From an uncultured Rhodospirillales bacterium (GTDB lineage: Bacteria > Pseudomonadota > Alphaproteobacteria > Acetobacterales > Acetobacteraceae): a stretch of DNA of 37,002 nt. A model generated the notes under the pieces. It had not been told where the DNA came from. It saw only the letters and a list, made by a program, of their open reading frames with translations, and searched no databases. This document shows, one piece after another, positions 9,750 through 18,426 of the stretch (position 1 is its first letter; every line of letters starts with the position of its first letter). The translations under genes and the position numbers were made by a program. The stretch lies in NCBI GenBank assembly GCA_945957135.1, contig CAMFLK010000009.1:1-37002 (forward strand), in the 5' to 3' direction.

Positions 9750-10988
9750 ATGGCCAAATTGACGGCGTTGGAAGTGAAGCGGATGAGCGCCCCCGGCCGC
9801 TATGGTGACGGCGGCGGGCTATGGCTCCAGGTCCGTGATGCTGAGCGGAAGTCGTGGCTCCTCCGCTTCATGCTCAACGGAAAGGCTCGCGAAATGGGCC
9901 TCGGGCCGATCGAGCTGGTCAGCCTCGCCGAGGCCCGTCAGAAGGCCATCGCTGGCCGCAAGCTACTGCTGGACGGCATCGACCCGCTCGACCAGCGCAA
10001 GGCCGAGAAGGCGGCTCGCGTCGCCCAGGCCGGGGCGTTCACCTTCAAGGAGGTCGCGGAGAAATACATCAAGGCCCACAAGGCCGGGTGGAAAAGCGAA
10101 AAGCACGCCGCGCAGTGGGAGGCGACGTTGACCACCTATGCGTATCCGCATTTCGGCGCCCATCTGGTGTCGGCCGTGGATACCGGTGATGTCACCAAGG
10201 CCCTCGAACCTATCTGGGCAACCAAGCCGGAAACCGCATCGCGGGTGCGTGGCCGCATCGAGTCCGTGCTCGACTATGCGAAGTCGCGGGGCTGGCGGCA
10301 GGGCGAGAACCCGGCGCGGTGGAAGGGCCATCTCGACAACCTGCTGCCGAAGCGGTCGAAGGTGGCCCGCGTCGAACATCACGCTGCCCTGCCCTGGCGT
10401 GAGATCGGGGCCTTCATGGCCAAGCTGGGCGAACAAGCCGGCATGGCCGCGCTGGCCCTCCGGTTCGCCATCTTGACCGCTGGCCGGACGGGCGAGGTCA
10501 TCGGGGCCAGGTGGTCGGAAATCGACATCGAGGCGGCGCTGTGGACCGTGCCGGCGGACAGGATGAAGGCCGCGCGTGAGCATCGCGTTCCCCTCTCCTC
10601 TGCCGCCCTGGCGATGCTGGGCGAGCTGCTACCGCTGCGGCCGCAGGATGGCGACGGCTATGTCTTCCCCGGCGGCAAGGCGGGCAAGCCGCTCAGCAAC
10701 ATGGCGCTCCTGATGGCTCTTCGGCGGATGGAGCGCGGCGATCTCACGGCGCACGGTTTCCGCTCTACGTTCCGCGACTGGTGCGCCGAGGCGACAGCCT
10801 ATCCGGCCGAGATGGCGGAGATGGCGCTGGCGCATGCTGTTGGCTCCAAAGTCGAGGCGGCGTATCGGCGAGGCGATCTGTTCGAGAAGCGGCGCGAGAT
10901 GATGAAGGAGTGGGCGGAGTTCTGCGGCGGCCCAGTCGCCCCCTCCGGTGCGGAGAGGGTGCCGATCCGACCGGCCATCCCGGCCTAA
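9750..10988 (+). CDS. tyrosine-type site-specific integrase (P4/DUF4102 family)
   Basis: A 412-residue recombinase that would insert and excise the island at tRNA-Ser. The N-terminal DUF4102 arm-binding domain (about 1-85, GRYGDGGGLWLQV, MGLGPIELVSLAEAR) is followed by a SAM-like core-binding domain (about 100-185) and the catalytic domain. Catalytic residues are visible as R246 (AGRTGEVIGARW), H335 and R338 (HGFRSTFRDW), H362 (ALAHAVG) and the nucleophile Y372 (AAYRRGD). All are present, so it appears intact. It reads away from the tRNA, as is usual for such islands. Confidence 0.95.
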   Translation: MAKLTALEVKRMSAPGRYGDGGGLWLQVRDAERKSWLLRFMLNGKAREMGLGPIELVSLAEARQKAIAGRKLLLDGIDPLDQRKAEKAARVAQAGAFTFKEVAEKYIKAHKAGWKSEKHAAQWEATLTTYAYPHFGAHLVSAVDTGDVTKALEPIWATKPETASRVRGRIESVLDYAKSRGWRQGENPARWKGHLDNLLPKRSKVARVEHHAALPWREIGAFMAKLGEQAGMAALALRFAILTAGRTGEVIGARWSEIDIEAALWTVPADRMKAAREHRVPLSSAALAMLGELLPLRPQDGDGYVFPGGKAGKPLSNMALLMALRRMERGDLTAHGFRSTFRDWCAEATAYPAEMAEMALAHAVGSKVEAAYRRGDLFEKRREMMKEWAEFCGGPVAPSGAERVPIRPAIPA

Positions 10989-11093
10989 TTGCGACCGAGC
11001 ACGAAGGCCTGTGGAGTCCTTTTGCCGGCCCGCCGCCCAGGACGCCGAGCTGATCGGGCTGCCCAGGCGATAGATCATCAAACGTCGGGCAAA

Positions 11094-12016
11094 CTATATC
11101 CCGTAATAGCGCGCGATCATCCCTTTGGCCGACTCCATGGCGCTTTGAACCGCCATTTTCCAAGCGATCGTGGCTGCTTCACTGATCCGGGATGCAAACC
11201 AAGCCTTGGCACCTGCTCCAAGCGGCTTTCCCGGTCCCTCGGGCGTCTCTTTTCGAACGATTTCTGCCAGCAAATTTGCATCAGCAAACGGTATTCCGAT
11301 TTTTTCGAACGCTCCAACCAATGAATTTACGTCGTTCTCAATCACTTCGAACACTATGTTTCCATGGCCGGTATGCGTGACTTGGTTTAGATTTCCATTA
11401 TATATTGTGTTGTTTGTAATATTCGTCACCAATTTACTTTGTTCGATCCCGATCGAAGCGGGTGTTCCGGTGCCGATGGATACTTCTTTCGCCGCGGGAA
11501 CCTGCTGCTCTATCTTAAAAGTTAAATCCAACAATCTGCCTCTAACGGTATTTTCAATTTGAACCAACCTGGATACAGATAAATGACATTCTACACCTAG
11601 AAGACTACCGTGCGAAAAACCTTATCCTGTAGTAATATCACAAGATTAGCTCTATTTATATTTAAATGTCGTGTTTCTCCACAATTGACTATTAAATCAT
11701 TGAGCTCTGCCAGACCTTGCCTGACACCGAATTCGTTAAACTCCTTCCCGATGTGCTCTTCGATCGCCGCGGGTGGAATGCCGACGTTGCGGTAGATGCC
11801 TTGATAACTTTGTAGTGTGCAGAAATATGCGACTTGGAACGTGCGATAGGCTGGAACTGGCACTTCGGGCGGGTAGCCCTCCGTTTCGTGCTGAACCCAC
11901 CCTTCAAGATCGCCGCTTCCCAACCTGCTCGCGAGAAAACGCATCTTGAGTAAGATGCTGGCAAGATTTGTTTTCTCATCAAGTAGCGACATCTGAATAT
12001 CAGCAAGCAAACCCAC
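11094..12016 (-). pseudogene. AbiTii-family abortive infection protein, frameshifted
   Basis: Two minus-strand frames together give one AbiTii-like protein. The N-terminal part (stop at 11597) contains SLLDE, ILLKMRFLASRLGSGDLE, EGYPPEVPVPAYR and RQGLAELN, which match the AbiTii domain. The C-terminal part (11094 to about 11615) continues with VECHLSVSRLVQIENTVRG, RLLDLTFKIE and the family-like C-terminus AKGMIARYYGI. They are joined by a -1 shift near 11596-11620. A GTG at 12016 behind GGGAG fits the N-terminus better than the internal ATG at 11992. Joined length is about 307 residues, near the family size. The region is AT-rich compared with its neighbours. AbiTii proteins are linked to abortive infection, but the mechanism is not known to me. 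This copy is probably inactive unless it is recoded or the sequence contains an error. Confidence 0.75.
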
Positions 12017-12286
12017 GACTCGCTCCCGGCACACTAAAGAACGCCAATCGATACAATCATGCGATCTGCGCGGCCGAGCATGCAACCAGAACTCTCTGCC
12101 GCAGGTGCCCCTCCAGCGCCCAAGCCCGGTCCACCTGTGGCTTTCCACACCGTCATGCTGGGAGGACTTCACCCGATGGCGCGTCTTCCTCAAGCTATTT
12201 GCCGGGTCCGAAGGCGACGCAAGGTGGGTTACGGCCGCCTTGGAGAACCGTGGGCACGCCGGATCGTGCCGGGGTAGCGCGTCCAC

Positions 12287-12437
12287 TCATGCCATGATCT
12301 CGCTCTCGCGCCAGCGCACCACCACACCGAGCCTCAGCGGCGAAGGACGGCGACTCTTTCCGATCATGCGGTAGATCGTGCTCTCCCGGCCCGACCATCT
12401 TCGCGACTTCGGGGAGGCGTAGAAGCCGCTCGGGCAG
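12287..12437 (-). pseudogene. AlpA-like excisionase/regulator remnant
   Basis: The minus-strand translation begins LPERLLRLPEVAKMVGPG, then needs a frame change near 12381-12388 to continue STIYRMIGKSRRPSPLRLG and VVVRWRESEIMA before a TGA. This is the layout of AlpA-type MerR-like HTH proteins: LRLPEV, then STIYRMI, then RWRESEI. One frameshift and a stop where the usual WV(D) ending would be suggest a broken gene. I see no clear start codon. AlpA proteins regulate excision in P4-like islands. Nothing else gene-like is visible in 12017-12564, which otherwise holds a GGCGCC-GCGGT-GGCGCC hairpin-like sequence near 12528-12544. Confidence 0.55.
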
Positions 12438-12564
12438 ACCGTGGGCCTCAGCCTTTACCTCTCCTCCATCAGCCGCAACCAAGCGCGGCTTGCAATCTCG
12501 CCGGCCAGACGGCCGGGTTCGGTGGCGCCACCGCGGCGCCTCACTCGAGGCCGAGGGGGCGGGG

Positions 12565-14334
12565 TCAGTGGATTCCCTGCATGGCGGTTTCGACGCGGGG
12601 CGGGGCGGCGGTGACGGGGCCGGTGCTGGTGACCCGCGCGGTAGTGCCAGCTGGGGCACCGCGGATATCGACCGAGACATTCACCGCCCCTTCAAAGCGC
12701 GACGCGGCCTGTGCACGCTCCATGGCGCGGTCATAGGTGTGCGCCGGAACCTCGAAACCGGCCGTCCAGATGCCCGCGGCCTGCGCTGCGGTCGGCGCTG
12801 CCCGCAAGGCAGTCAGGGCCGCCCGGCGGGTGGGATCGTTCAGCTCGTCCCAGGCGAACTGGTTCTGCTGATCGACTGTGGGATGGTCGCCGTAGCGGGC
12901 GCGCAGGCGGGCGAGGCGTTCGGCGTGGTGCTGATAGAGGCCGTAGCTGGTGCCGTTGTCGCCGACCAGATCGGGGTTGAAATTGCTCTCCGCCGCCGGG
13001 CCGCCCGCGAGGATGCCGGCGATCTGGGGTTCGGTGAACCCCTTGCTGGCCCAGAAATCATGCGTGCGCTGCATCACCGCGAAGGCGGCGGTGCCCGGCG
13101 CCGGCGGGGCGATGCTGGCGCCACGCTGTGACGATGCGGCGCCGCCCAAGAAGGTGGGTGCGTAATTGCGCCACAAGCGACGCAGACCCTGGTATTGCTC
13201 GACGGGCCCCATTCCCTGCGGCACAGGTCCGCCACCCCAATTACCGATCGGTCGGCCGAAATCATCGACCATCGGCACGTTCATCGCGCCGGCCGCCGCG
13301 CCGGCCGCACCGAGCGCTGCGACTGTCGCGGCGGCAGGGTTCATCAGCCCGAGGAATCTCCCGACTTTCGCCAGCAGCCTCGCACCAAATGCCGCGGCAC
13401 CGATTCCGGCAATCACTGTGCCGATCTCACCGTAGGAATCGGCCAATTCCTTGTTTTTTCCGATCCATTCAGCGGTGGTATTCATTGCGGACGTTGCCGC
13501 GGGCGCTAGCCTGTCAGCGGTACGATTTGCGACGCCTTCGATGGCAATTTCGAGACTTGAGTAGCTTGAAGCCAGAGCGTCGGCCCGCCGCGCTGCCTCG
13601 GGTGGAATGACGCCACCGAGTCCCGCAACCTTGGCCTGAAGGTCGGCTATGCCCTGCTTGCCTTTGAGGAGCATGGGGAACAACGCTTCCAAGCCGAGAT
13701 TCTGCGCCGCCCGAAGGGCTGCGCCCCTGCCCGCCTCGCCGCTGTCGTAGAGTTTCTTGATCCCCTCGGCCACATCGCCCAGCGCGTCCGCCGCGTTGCG
13801 CGCCCCGCCGGTGGCGATGTTGCGGAAACCCACCCCGAGCTGGTTGAAGGTCTGGATGGCGCCGGCATCGCCGCGGAACACCGCGCCGCGCAAGCGCTCA
13901 TCCAGATTGGCGAGGCCGCCGTCCAAATCCTCGGCACTCGCGCCGGCCAGGCGAGCGGCACCGCGCAGGGCGGTCAGGCGGTCGGTGGGCAGGCCGAGGC
14001 GTTGGCCCGTCTGCTGGGCCTGCTGGCCGAGTTGGGACCAGCGTTGCACCAGCAACGTCATGCCGGCGATGCTGGCGGCCCCGGTGATGGCGCCCATGGC
14101 AGGGGCGATGCGGTCGATGGAGCGGTACGCGTCGCCCGCGGTGGATGCGAGGGAGGTGAACCCCTTCTCCACGCGCTGGAACGGGTTCTCCTTCGCCACC
14201 CTGGCCACCGCCTGGCCGGTCTTTTCCGCCTGCGCGCCGACGCGGGTGAGGCGCTTGCCGACGGAATCGAAGGCCGGGCCGGTCTGATCCTTGCCGGTGA
14301 TGGCAATGTCGAGAGCGGGGACAGTTCCGGACAT
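12565..14334 (-). CDS. phage tail tape-measure protein with C-terminal tail lysozyme domain
   Basis: A 589-residue protein. Residues 1-300 are helix-rich (PALDIAITGKDQTGPAFDSV, with GLPTDRLTALRGAARLAGAS typical of tape-measure proteins). A hydrophobic, Ala/Gly-rich segment lies at about 305-355. Residues about 425-540 resemble the phage tail lysozyme domain: FWASKGFTEPQIAGILAG, AAESNFNP with Glu449 the probable catalytic acid, and SYGLYQHHAERLARL. In tailed phages such proteins set tail length and help cross the cell wall. It follows the S49 protease gene after two bases. No tail tube, tail sheath or chaperone genes surround it, so it is a single retained tail gene. Confidence 0.85.
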   Translation of the reverse strand: MSGTVPALDIAITGKDQTGPAFDSVGKRLTRVGAQAEKTGQAVARVAKENPFQRVEKGFTSLASTAGDAYRSIDRIAPAMGAITGAASIAGMTLLVQRWSQLGQQAQQTGQRLGLPTDRLTALRGAARLAGASAEDLDGGLANLDERLRGAVFRGDAGAIQTFNQLGVGFRNIATGGARNAADALGDVAEGIKKLYDSGEAGRGAALRAAQNLGLEALFPMLLKGKQGIADLQAKVAGLGGVIPPEAARRADALASSYSSLEIAIEGVANRTADRLAPAATSAMNTTAEWIGKNKELADSYGEIGTVIAGIGAAAFGARLLAKVGRFLGLMNPAAATVAALGAAGAAAGAMNVPMVDDFGRPIGNWGGGPVPQGMGPVEQYQGLRRLWRNYAPTFLGGAASSQRGASIAPPAPGTAAFAVMQRTHDFWASKGFTEPQIAGILAGGPAAESNFNPDLVGDNGTSYGLYQHHAERLARLRARYGDHPTVDQQNQFAWDELNDPTRRAALTALRAAPTAAQAAGIWTAGFEVPAHTYDRAMERAQAASRFEGAVNVSVDIRGAPAGTTARVTSTGPVTAAPPRVETAMQGIH

Positions 14335-14336
14335 GG

Positions 14337-15266
14337 CTATCTCTTCGATGCTTGAATGGTTCTGCGGGGCGGGCGGATACGAACCGCCCGCTCCGGCGGC
14401 CCGAGCTGCGCGAGCAAGCTGCGGAAGGCCTCGTCCGGCGCCATCACGGCGTCGGCGAAGCCGATCTCGACGCCGGCGGCGCCGAGAAAGGTGGTGGCCT
14501 GGGTGCCGCGCACGCGGGCGCTGGACAGGCCGCGGTTACGGGCGACGGTGGAGACGAAGATCTCGCCCATGGCATCCACATCGGCCTGGAAGCGCGCCAA
14601 GGCGGCGTCCGCCAGCGGCTGGTACTCGTTGCCGTCCGACTTCCTGTCGCCGAACTGGATCAGCGTGATGGCGATGCCGGCCTGGGCAAGGGCCTTGCTG
14701 AAATCGACATGCATGCAGATCACGCCGACCGAGCCGGTGCCGCCGGTGCGGGGCACGGTGATGCGGTCGCAGGCCGAGGCGATGGCGTAGGCGGCGGAAT
14801 ATGCGGAATCGTTCAGCACCGCCCATATGGGCTTGATGCCCCGCGCGTCGTGGATGGTGTCCGCGAGGTCGAAACAGCCGGACACCTCGCCGCCGGGGCT
14901 GTCGATATCCAGCAGCACGGCGCGGACCTCGGCATCCGCCAGCGCCTGCATCAGGTTGTGGCGGATGCCGTCATAGCCGGTCATGCCGCTATAGGGGCGC
15001 AGGCTGCCCAGGCGGTTGACCAGCGTGCCCTGCACGGGGATGACGGCCACGCCGAGCACCACGTCGTAGGCGCGCTGTTCGGCCGGGCCGGCATCGCCCT
15101 CGTCCCAGGCGCCGGCATCGAGGGCGACCATCTGGCCGCCGATGCGGGCGAAGCTGGCGATGCCCAGGCGCTGGGCCAGGGCGGCGGTGACGATCTCCGC
15201 CTTGCGCGGCGTGATGGCAAGCGGCGTGTTGAACAGCCGCTGGGAGAGGTGGGGAAACGGATTCAT
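14337..15266 (-). CDS. S49 family (SppA-like) head maturation peptidase
   Basis: A 309-residue ClpP/crotonase-fold serine peptidase of family S49, the type that processes capsid scaffolds in lambda-like phages. Visible motifs are VIPVQGTLV (about 75-83), LLDIDSPGGEVSG (118-130), the nucleophile Ser157 in DSAYSAAYAIASA, and the general base Lys209 in GDRKSDGNEYQPL. The open frame extends to 15743, but the ATG at 15266 overlaps the upstream stop as ATGA. No capsid or portal gene accompanies it, so its natural substrate is missing from this element or supplied in trans. Confidence 0.9.
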   Translation of the reverse strand: MNPFPHLSQRLFNTPLAITPRKAEIVTAALAQRLGIASFARIGGQMVALDAGAWDEGDAGPAEQRAYDVVLGVAVIPVQGTLVNRLGSLRPYSGMTGYDGIRHNLMQALADAEVRAVLLDIDSPGGEVSGCFDLADTIHDARGIKPIWAVLNDSAYSAAYAIASACDRITVPRTGGTGSVGVICMHVDFSKALAQAGIAITLIQFGDRKSDGNEYQPLADAALARFQADVDAMGEIFVSTVARNRGLSSARVRGTQATTFLGAAGVEIGFADAVMAPDEAFRSLLAQLGPPERAVRIRPPRRTIQASKR

Positions 15267-15643
15267 CGTGCGTTCGGCCTGGCCGAGACAGGGGACGGCG
15301 CTGTGGCGGTTGGCGCGTCGTTGGTCGGCACCAGCTGCGGCACAAACGCCGTACGCTGAGGGAAGGCGCTGGCAGCCGGCGGAGAATCCCGTAGGCAGGC
15401 AACGACCGTCTCGGCTGAGATGCCGGTGGTCGCGAGCAGCTGGCGCGCCAGGGGCGGGTTGCGCAGGAAGGCACGATTCGCCAACACAGTGGCCCACCGC
15501 TCCCGTTCCGCCAGCTCGCCGCGGCGATAGGCCGCTTCGGCCTCGTTGCCCTGCCCAGCTTCGACCTGCGGTGCTGGGTCGAGGAGCGCTGCAGCTTCCG
15601 CCTCGCCGAAGCCGGGAGCGGTATCTGTCTCCGTGACGGACAC
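15263..15643 (-). CDS. unknown phage-block protein, 126 aa
   Basis: I do not recognise this protein. It is acidic at the N-terminus (ETDTAPGFGEAEAAALL), with a central helical stretch (AYRRGELAERERWATVLANR) and a Pro/Thr/Ala-rich C-terminus. The start is GTG at 15643, three bases after the preceding stop. The stop overlaps the S49 peptidase start by four bases, so the two are probably translationally coupled. Its position before a head protease suggests a structural or scaffold-like protein, which is inference only. Confidence 0.7.
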   Translation of the reverse strand: MSVTETDTAPGFGEAEAAALLDPAPQVEAGQGNEAEAAYRRGELAERERWATVLANRAFLRNPPLARQLLATTGISAETVVACLRDSPPAASAFPQRTAFVPQLVPTNDAPTATAPSPVSARPNAR

Positions 15644-15646
15644 GCG

Positions 15647-15808
15647 TCAGGCTTTCCTTGCTGAGATGGTGCGCATTTGACCCTCGGCGGTTCGCCGCGG
15701 AGAGGGCGGTTTCCCCGTGGCGCGCGCGAATGCCAAATCCCACGAGCGTGCAATCTCGGCGGAGGTAAGCTTCCTTGAAGATGAAGAGGAGATCGGGGCT
15801 TTACGCAT
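15647..15808 (-). CDS. small unknown protein, 53 aa
   Basis: A short basic protein (MRKAPISSSSSRKLTSAEI, then ARSWDLAFARATGKPPSPRR). The ATG at 15808 overlaps the end of the upstream gene by eight bases, and the stop is three bases before the next start. This fits the compact operon and is the main reason to believe it. Function unknown. Confidence 0.5.
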   Translation of the reverse strand: MRKAPISSSSSRKLTSAEIARSWDLAFARATGKPPSPRRTAEGQMRTISARKA

Positions 15809-16730
15809 TCTGAGTATTCCTCGGCGGGGAGTAGGTGCTCCTGTATTCCGAGAAACGCGGGGGTGGCGGCAGGGCGGCGCGCCGCGCATCTTCTGCGGCA
15901 CGGCGCTCGGCCGCCTCGCGGTTTCGTTCGGCCTGAAGCATCTCGGGCGGCATGCGGTGATCCACCGGCGGGGGCGGGGCGATCGGCCGATGAGCCGCGG
16001 CTTCCCGGCGCAGAGTGGCGATGGGAGCGAGGTATTCGGCCAGTGCCTCAGCCCCGGGAATGGTCGGCCAGGCTGTCTGCACGTCGAGGCGCTCGCCGCC
16101 AGGCAATTTCGCGTGGCGCGAGTCGAGGATGGTTGCCCGCTTCTCAGGAACCCAACTCGGCGACGGGATGCGAAGCTCCTCCAGTACCGAATTGGTCCAG
16201 CTGATCAATCCGACGCTGAGGAGCGCGTGTGTCTTGGCGAGCGGAACGAGGAGGGCCTGGGCCGCCCGCTGCAATTCGTCGTGAAGAGAATCGAGGATAT
16301 GACCCGCGAAATCACTGACCTCGCGGTCGAAGGACGTCTTGGCCATGCCGATTTCCGCATCCGCGGTCGCCGCCTTCGCGACGAGCGCGCCCTTCATGCG
16401 GGCGGCGCGAGAGGCCGCTACCACGGCAAAGCTCATCCGTTCCGTCGCAGCGGCAAGGTCATCTTCCAGCTGCGCAACAGCGAGCGTGTCGGTCTCGATC
16501 GCCAGTTTCACCTCGATTTCCGCGACTGCGGCAGCGGCCGCTTCTTCCTGCTGCTTGGTTCCTCCGATCGCTTGAGCGTTGGCAGCGATCGCCGCGTCGA
16601 TATCGACGCGGACCTGTAGCGTTTCCTTCAACTTGCTCATCGCGGTGAGGAGCGCCGGGGTCATTTCGTACCCCGCGGTCGCAGCAGCTTTGGCGGTCGA
16701 ACTCGCTTTAAAGCCTGGAATCTTGAGCAT
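15801..16730 (-). CDS. coiled-coil protein of the phage block, 309 aa
   Basis: Not recognised. From the ATG at 16730 (MLKIPGFKASSTAKAAATAG), preceded by AGGA at good spacing, the protein has a long Ala/Glu-rich helical region (about 50-160, with KQQEEAAAAAVAEIEVKLAI) predicted by eye to be coiled coil. A more globular middle follows (HILDSLHDELQRAAQALLVP) and a Pro/Arg-rich tail (AERRAAEDARRAALPPPPRF). The frame is open to 16967, but that part overlaps the preceding small gene. A scaffold role is possible given the nearby S49 protease, but this is speculative. Confidence 0.65.
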   Translation of the reverse strand: MLKIPGFKASSTAKAAATAGYEMTPALLTAMSKLKETLQVRVDIDAAIAANAQAIGGTKQQEEAAAAAVAEIEVKLAIETDTLAVAQLEDDLAAATERMSFAVVAASRAARMKGALVAKAATADAEIGMAKTSFDREVSDFAGHILDSLHDELQRAAQALLVPLAKTHALLSVGLISWTNSVLEELRIPSPSWVPEKRATILDSRHAKLPGGERLDVQTAWPTIPGAEALAEYLAPIATLRREAAAHRPIAPPPPVDHRMPPEMLQAERNREAAERRAAEDARRAALPPPPRFSEYRSTYSPPRNTQNA

Positions 16731-16866
16731 CCCGATGTCCTGTGTGGTTTTCAAAGAAGTTGCTGCCTGCCGACCTTTCCCGGAGATGCGCACCCCCGCA
16801 CCGAGGTCGGCTTCGCTCCCCGCCGGGCAGCAAGGCGACGTGAACATCCGCGAGGGCGCGTCTTGC

Positions 16867-17079
16867 TCAGCACCGAACCTGAGGTTTGTGTGCGGGCCGA
16901 GATTTCTTCGAGACTCGAGCTGCCGGACCCGCCACCTCTTCGCGGATGGTCTGGCGGGCCGTGGCACGGAGCAGCGTTTCGACCAGGCGGTATCCCTGGG
17001 AGGGCCGCAGTTGCACGGTCTGGTTACCCACGCCGATACGCAGGTCGTCCGAGATCGTCACGCCGCCGATTCTCAGCAT
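16867..17079 (-). CDS. small unknown protein, 70 aa
   Basis: Starts MLRIGGVTISDDLRIGVGNQ at an ATG with GGAG seven bases upstream, a good ribosome binding site. The central part (QGYRLVETLLRATARQTIRE) could be a helix-turn-helix or winged-helix fragment, and the C-terminus is basic. It is a member of the minus-strand phage block between the 157-residue protein and the coiled-coil protein. Function unknown. Confidence 0.65.
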   Translation of the reverse strand: MLRIGGVTISDDLRIGVGNQTVQLRPSQGYRLVETLLRATARQTIREEVAGPAARVSKKSRPAHKPQVRC

Positions 17080-17128
17080 CGTTCAACTCCATCGTTTGGA
17101 TAGAGAATCGGGCACCGGCCGCGGAAAT

Positions 17129-17602
17129 TCATGCGCCGAATTTAATTGGGGCATATGATTTCCGCGCCCGCGCGATGATTGTCTGAAGGCGCTTGTTTCC
17201 GGGCAACGGGCGGCCGGTGCGAGGAATGGCTTCGAGCATGCGCAATGCCTCGGTCTCCGCGGCCCGGCCCGCCCGAAAAAATGACCGGGCCATGTCCTCC
17301 AGCGCTTGCGCAGCGGTGGGGACGGGCAACGTCCCGAAAAGCTCGCGATCGATCGCGGCGATGAGCCGGTCTCGCTCGGCCTGCCCTTGCCGGGTCCACC
17401 ATCCCTTCTCGCCGCGCGCTGGTGCGAGCTGCAACGCGGCATCCAATGAGCGCCGCGGGGCGGTCTCGAGATAGGTGCGCAGGCCCGACAGGAGAAACAT
17501 GCGCTCGGGACCATCAAGGTCGGCCCCATGCTCAAGCTGCCTGACGATCCGCCGCAGCCGTGCCACGGCCTCATCAGCGCGGGCTTCACCGGCGGTGAGC
17601 AT
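17129..17602 (-). CDS. unknown phage-block protein, 157 aa
   Basis: A mostly helical soluble protein (EARADEAVARLRRIVRQLEH; ERDRLIAAIDRELFG; AAQALEDMARSFFRAG) with a basic C-terminal end. It starts at the ATG at 17602 behind a G-rich ribosome binding site and overlaps the end of the small terminase gene by 17 bases. In a normal phage the large terminase would stand here. This protein shows no Walker A or nuclease motif, so it is not a large terminase. Confidence 0.75.
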   Translation of the reverse strand: MLTAGEARADEAVARLRRIVRQLEHGADLDGPERMFLLSGLRTYLETAPRRSLDAALQLAPARGEKGWWTRQGQAERDRLIAAIDRELFGTLPVPTAAQALEDMARSFFRAGRAAETEALRMLEAIPRTGRPLPGNKRLQTIIARARKSYAPIKFGA

Positions 17603-18113
17603 TGGGCCCCCCCTGCTCAGCCCGCGGACTGCCGCCAGCGCCACTCAGGGCAGGAAGGGACGAGACGACCTCGGTGCAGGCCATCTCGCCGAGAATGCCG
17701 AACGCCACACGGGTGAGTTCCGCCTGCACCGCCGCAGCGGTGGTGAGGGTTATGACGACCGGCGCCGCCCGAGCCGGGAGGCTTTGCAGCCCAACGCAGA
17801 TGCGGTCCAGCATCGCGGTGACGACAATCTCGACATCCTGCACCGAAACCGCCTCAGCGCTCAGGCTCGCGGCTCGCAGCTCCGCTGCTTCAGCCTGGGC
17901 GATGGTGAGCCGCCTACGCGCTTCGTCCACAGTCTGCCCATCTTCGTCCGGGTTGCCCGCGACTGCCCGCAAGCGAGCGCAGTAGGCGAGACAACAAGCC
18001 GACAAATCGTACGGCTCGTGTGGCGCTCCGGGGAGCACGCCCTCGGCCCGCAGTTCTTTTACGCGTCGCCCGCTGATGCCCAGCAAGCCGGCGACTTCCG
18101 CGACAGTTGCCAT
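17586..18113 (-). CDS. Nu1-like terminase small subunit
   Basis: A 175-residue protein with an N-terminal winged HTH (MATVAEVAGLLGISGRRVKE, LRAEGVLPG) followed by a helical region (DEARRRLTIAQAEAAELRAA), the organisation of lambda gpNu1-like packaging recognition subunits. Such proteins bind cos or pac DNA and recruit the large terminase. Here no large subunit is encoded nearby. The ATG at 18113 fits the family. Satellite elements are known to use their own small terminase to redirect a helper phage's packaging, which is one reading of its isolated retention. Confidence 0.75.
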   Translation of the reverse strand: MATVAEVAGLLGISGRRVKELRAEGVLPGAPHEPYDLSACCLAYCARLRAVAGNPDEDGQTVDEARRRLTIAQAEAAELRAASLSAEAVSVQDVEIVVTAMLDRICVGLQSLPARAAPVVITLTTAAAVQAELTRVAFGILGEMACTEVVSSLPALSGAGGSPRAEQGGPNAHRR

Positions 18114-18299
18114 GGGAGGAGGAACCCCTAACAAAAATTGGTGCCTAGAAAACCAAAGGGCCGCGAATGCCTCGCGATTGGGGTGGGGGCCGGGAGGGAC
18201 CCATGCCGGGGTTTGCGGCAGGACGGGACCGGTTGGCAGGGGCGCGCGTGCGAAGCGCGCTCTGCCTGCTGGCCGTCCTTTGGGAAATGGGGTCCGGGG

Positions 18300-18323
18300 T
18301 TTTCCGGGGTTTCGCTCGGGTTT
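18300..18323. repeat. 24-base direct repeat, copy 1
   Basis: Begins TTTTCCGGGGTTTCGCTCGG and continues GTTT. It is identical to 18403-18426. Further CCGGGGTTTT-like partial words lie just upstream at 18294-18303. Confidence 0.85.
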
Positions 18324-18402
18324 GGGTTTTCGCCAATTCCGCCCCGGTATTTTTTTTGGCGTAAGGACAAAAAAAACCGGGGCGGCTCTTTCTGGCTTCC
18401 AA

Positions 18403-18426
18403 TTTTCCGGGGTTTCGCTCGGGTTT
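18403..18426. repeat. 24-base direct repeat, copy 2
   Basis: An exact second copy, ending three bases before the stop codon of the RepA-like gene. The inverted repeat at 18339-18385 lies between the two copies. Confidence 0.85.

Noticed and set aside
12195-12680. Minus-strand open frame of 161 codons
   Set aside because: Only the LPERLLRLPEVAKMVGPG part looks real. The rest is Pro/Ser/Arg-rich noise around the frameshifted AlpA remnant.
14352-15359. Plus-strand open frame opposite the S49 protease gene
   Set aside because: Antisense shadow. The minus strand encodes a protease with catalytic motifs and coupled neighbours.
17129-17602. Large terminase subunit in the slot after the small terminase
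   Set aside because: No Walker A or nuclease motif, and only 157 residues.
18339-18385. Simple terminator as sole explanation of the A8/T8 inverted repeat
   Set aside because: The T tract lies inside the stem rather than after it, and exact direct repeats flank it, so I list it as a mixed regulatory region instead.
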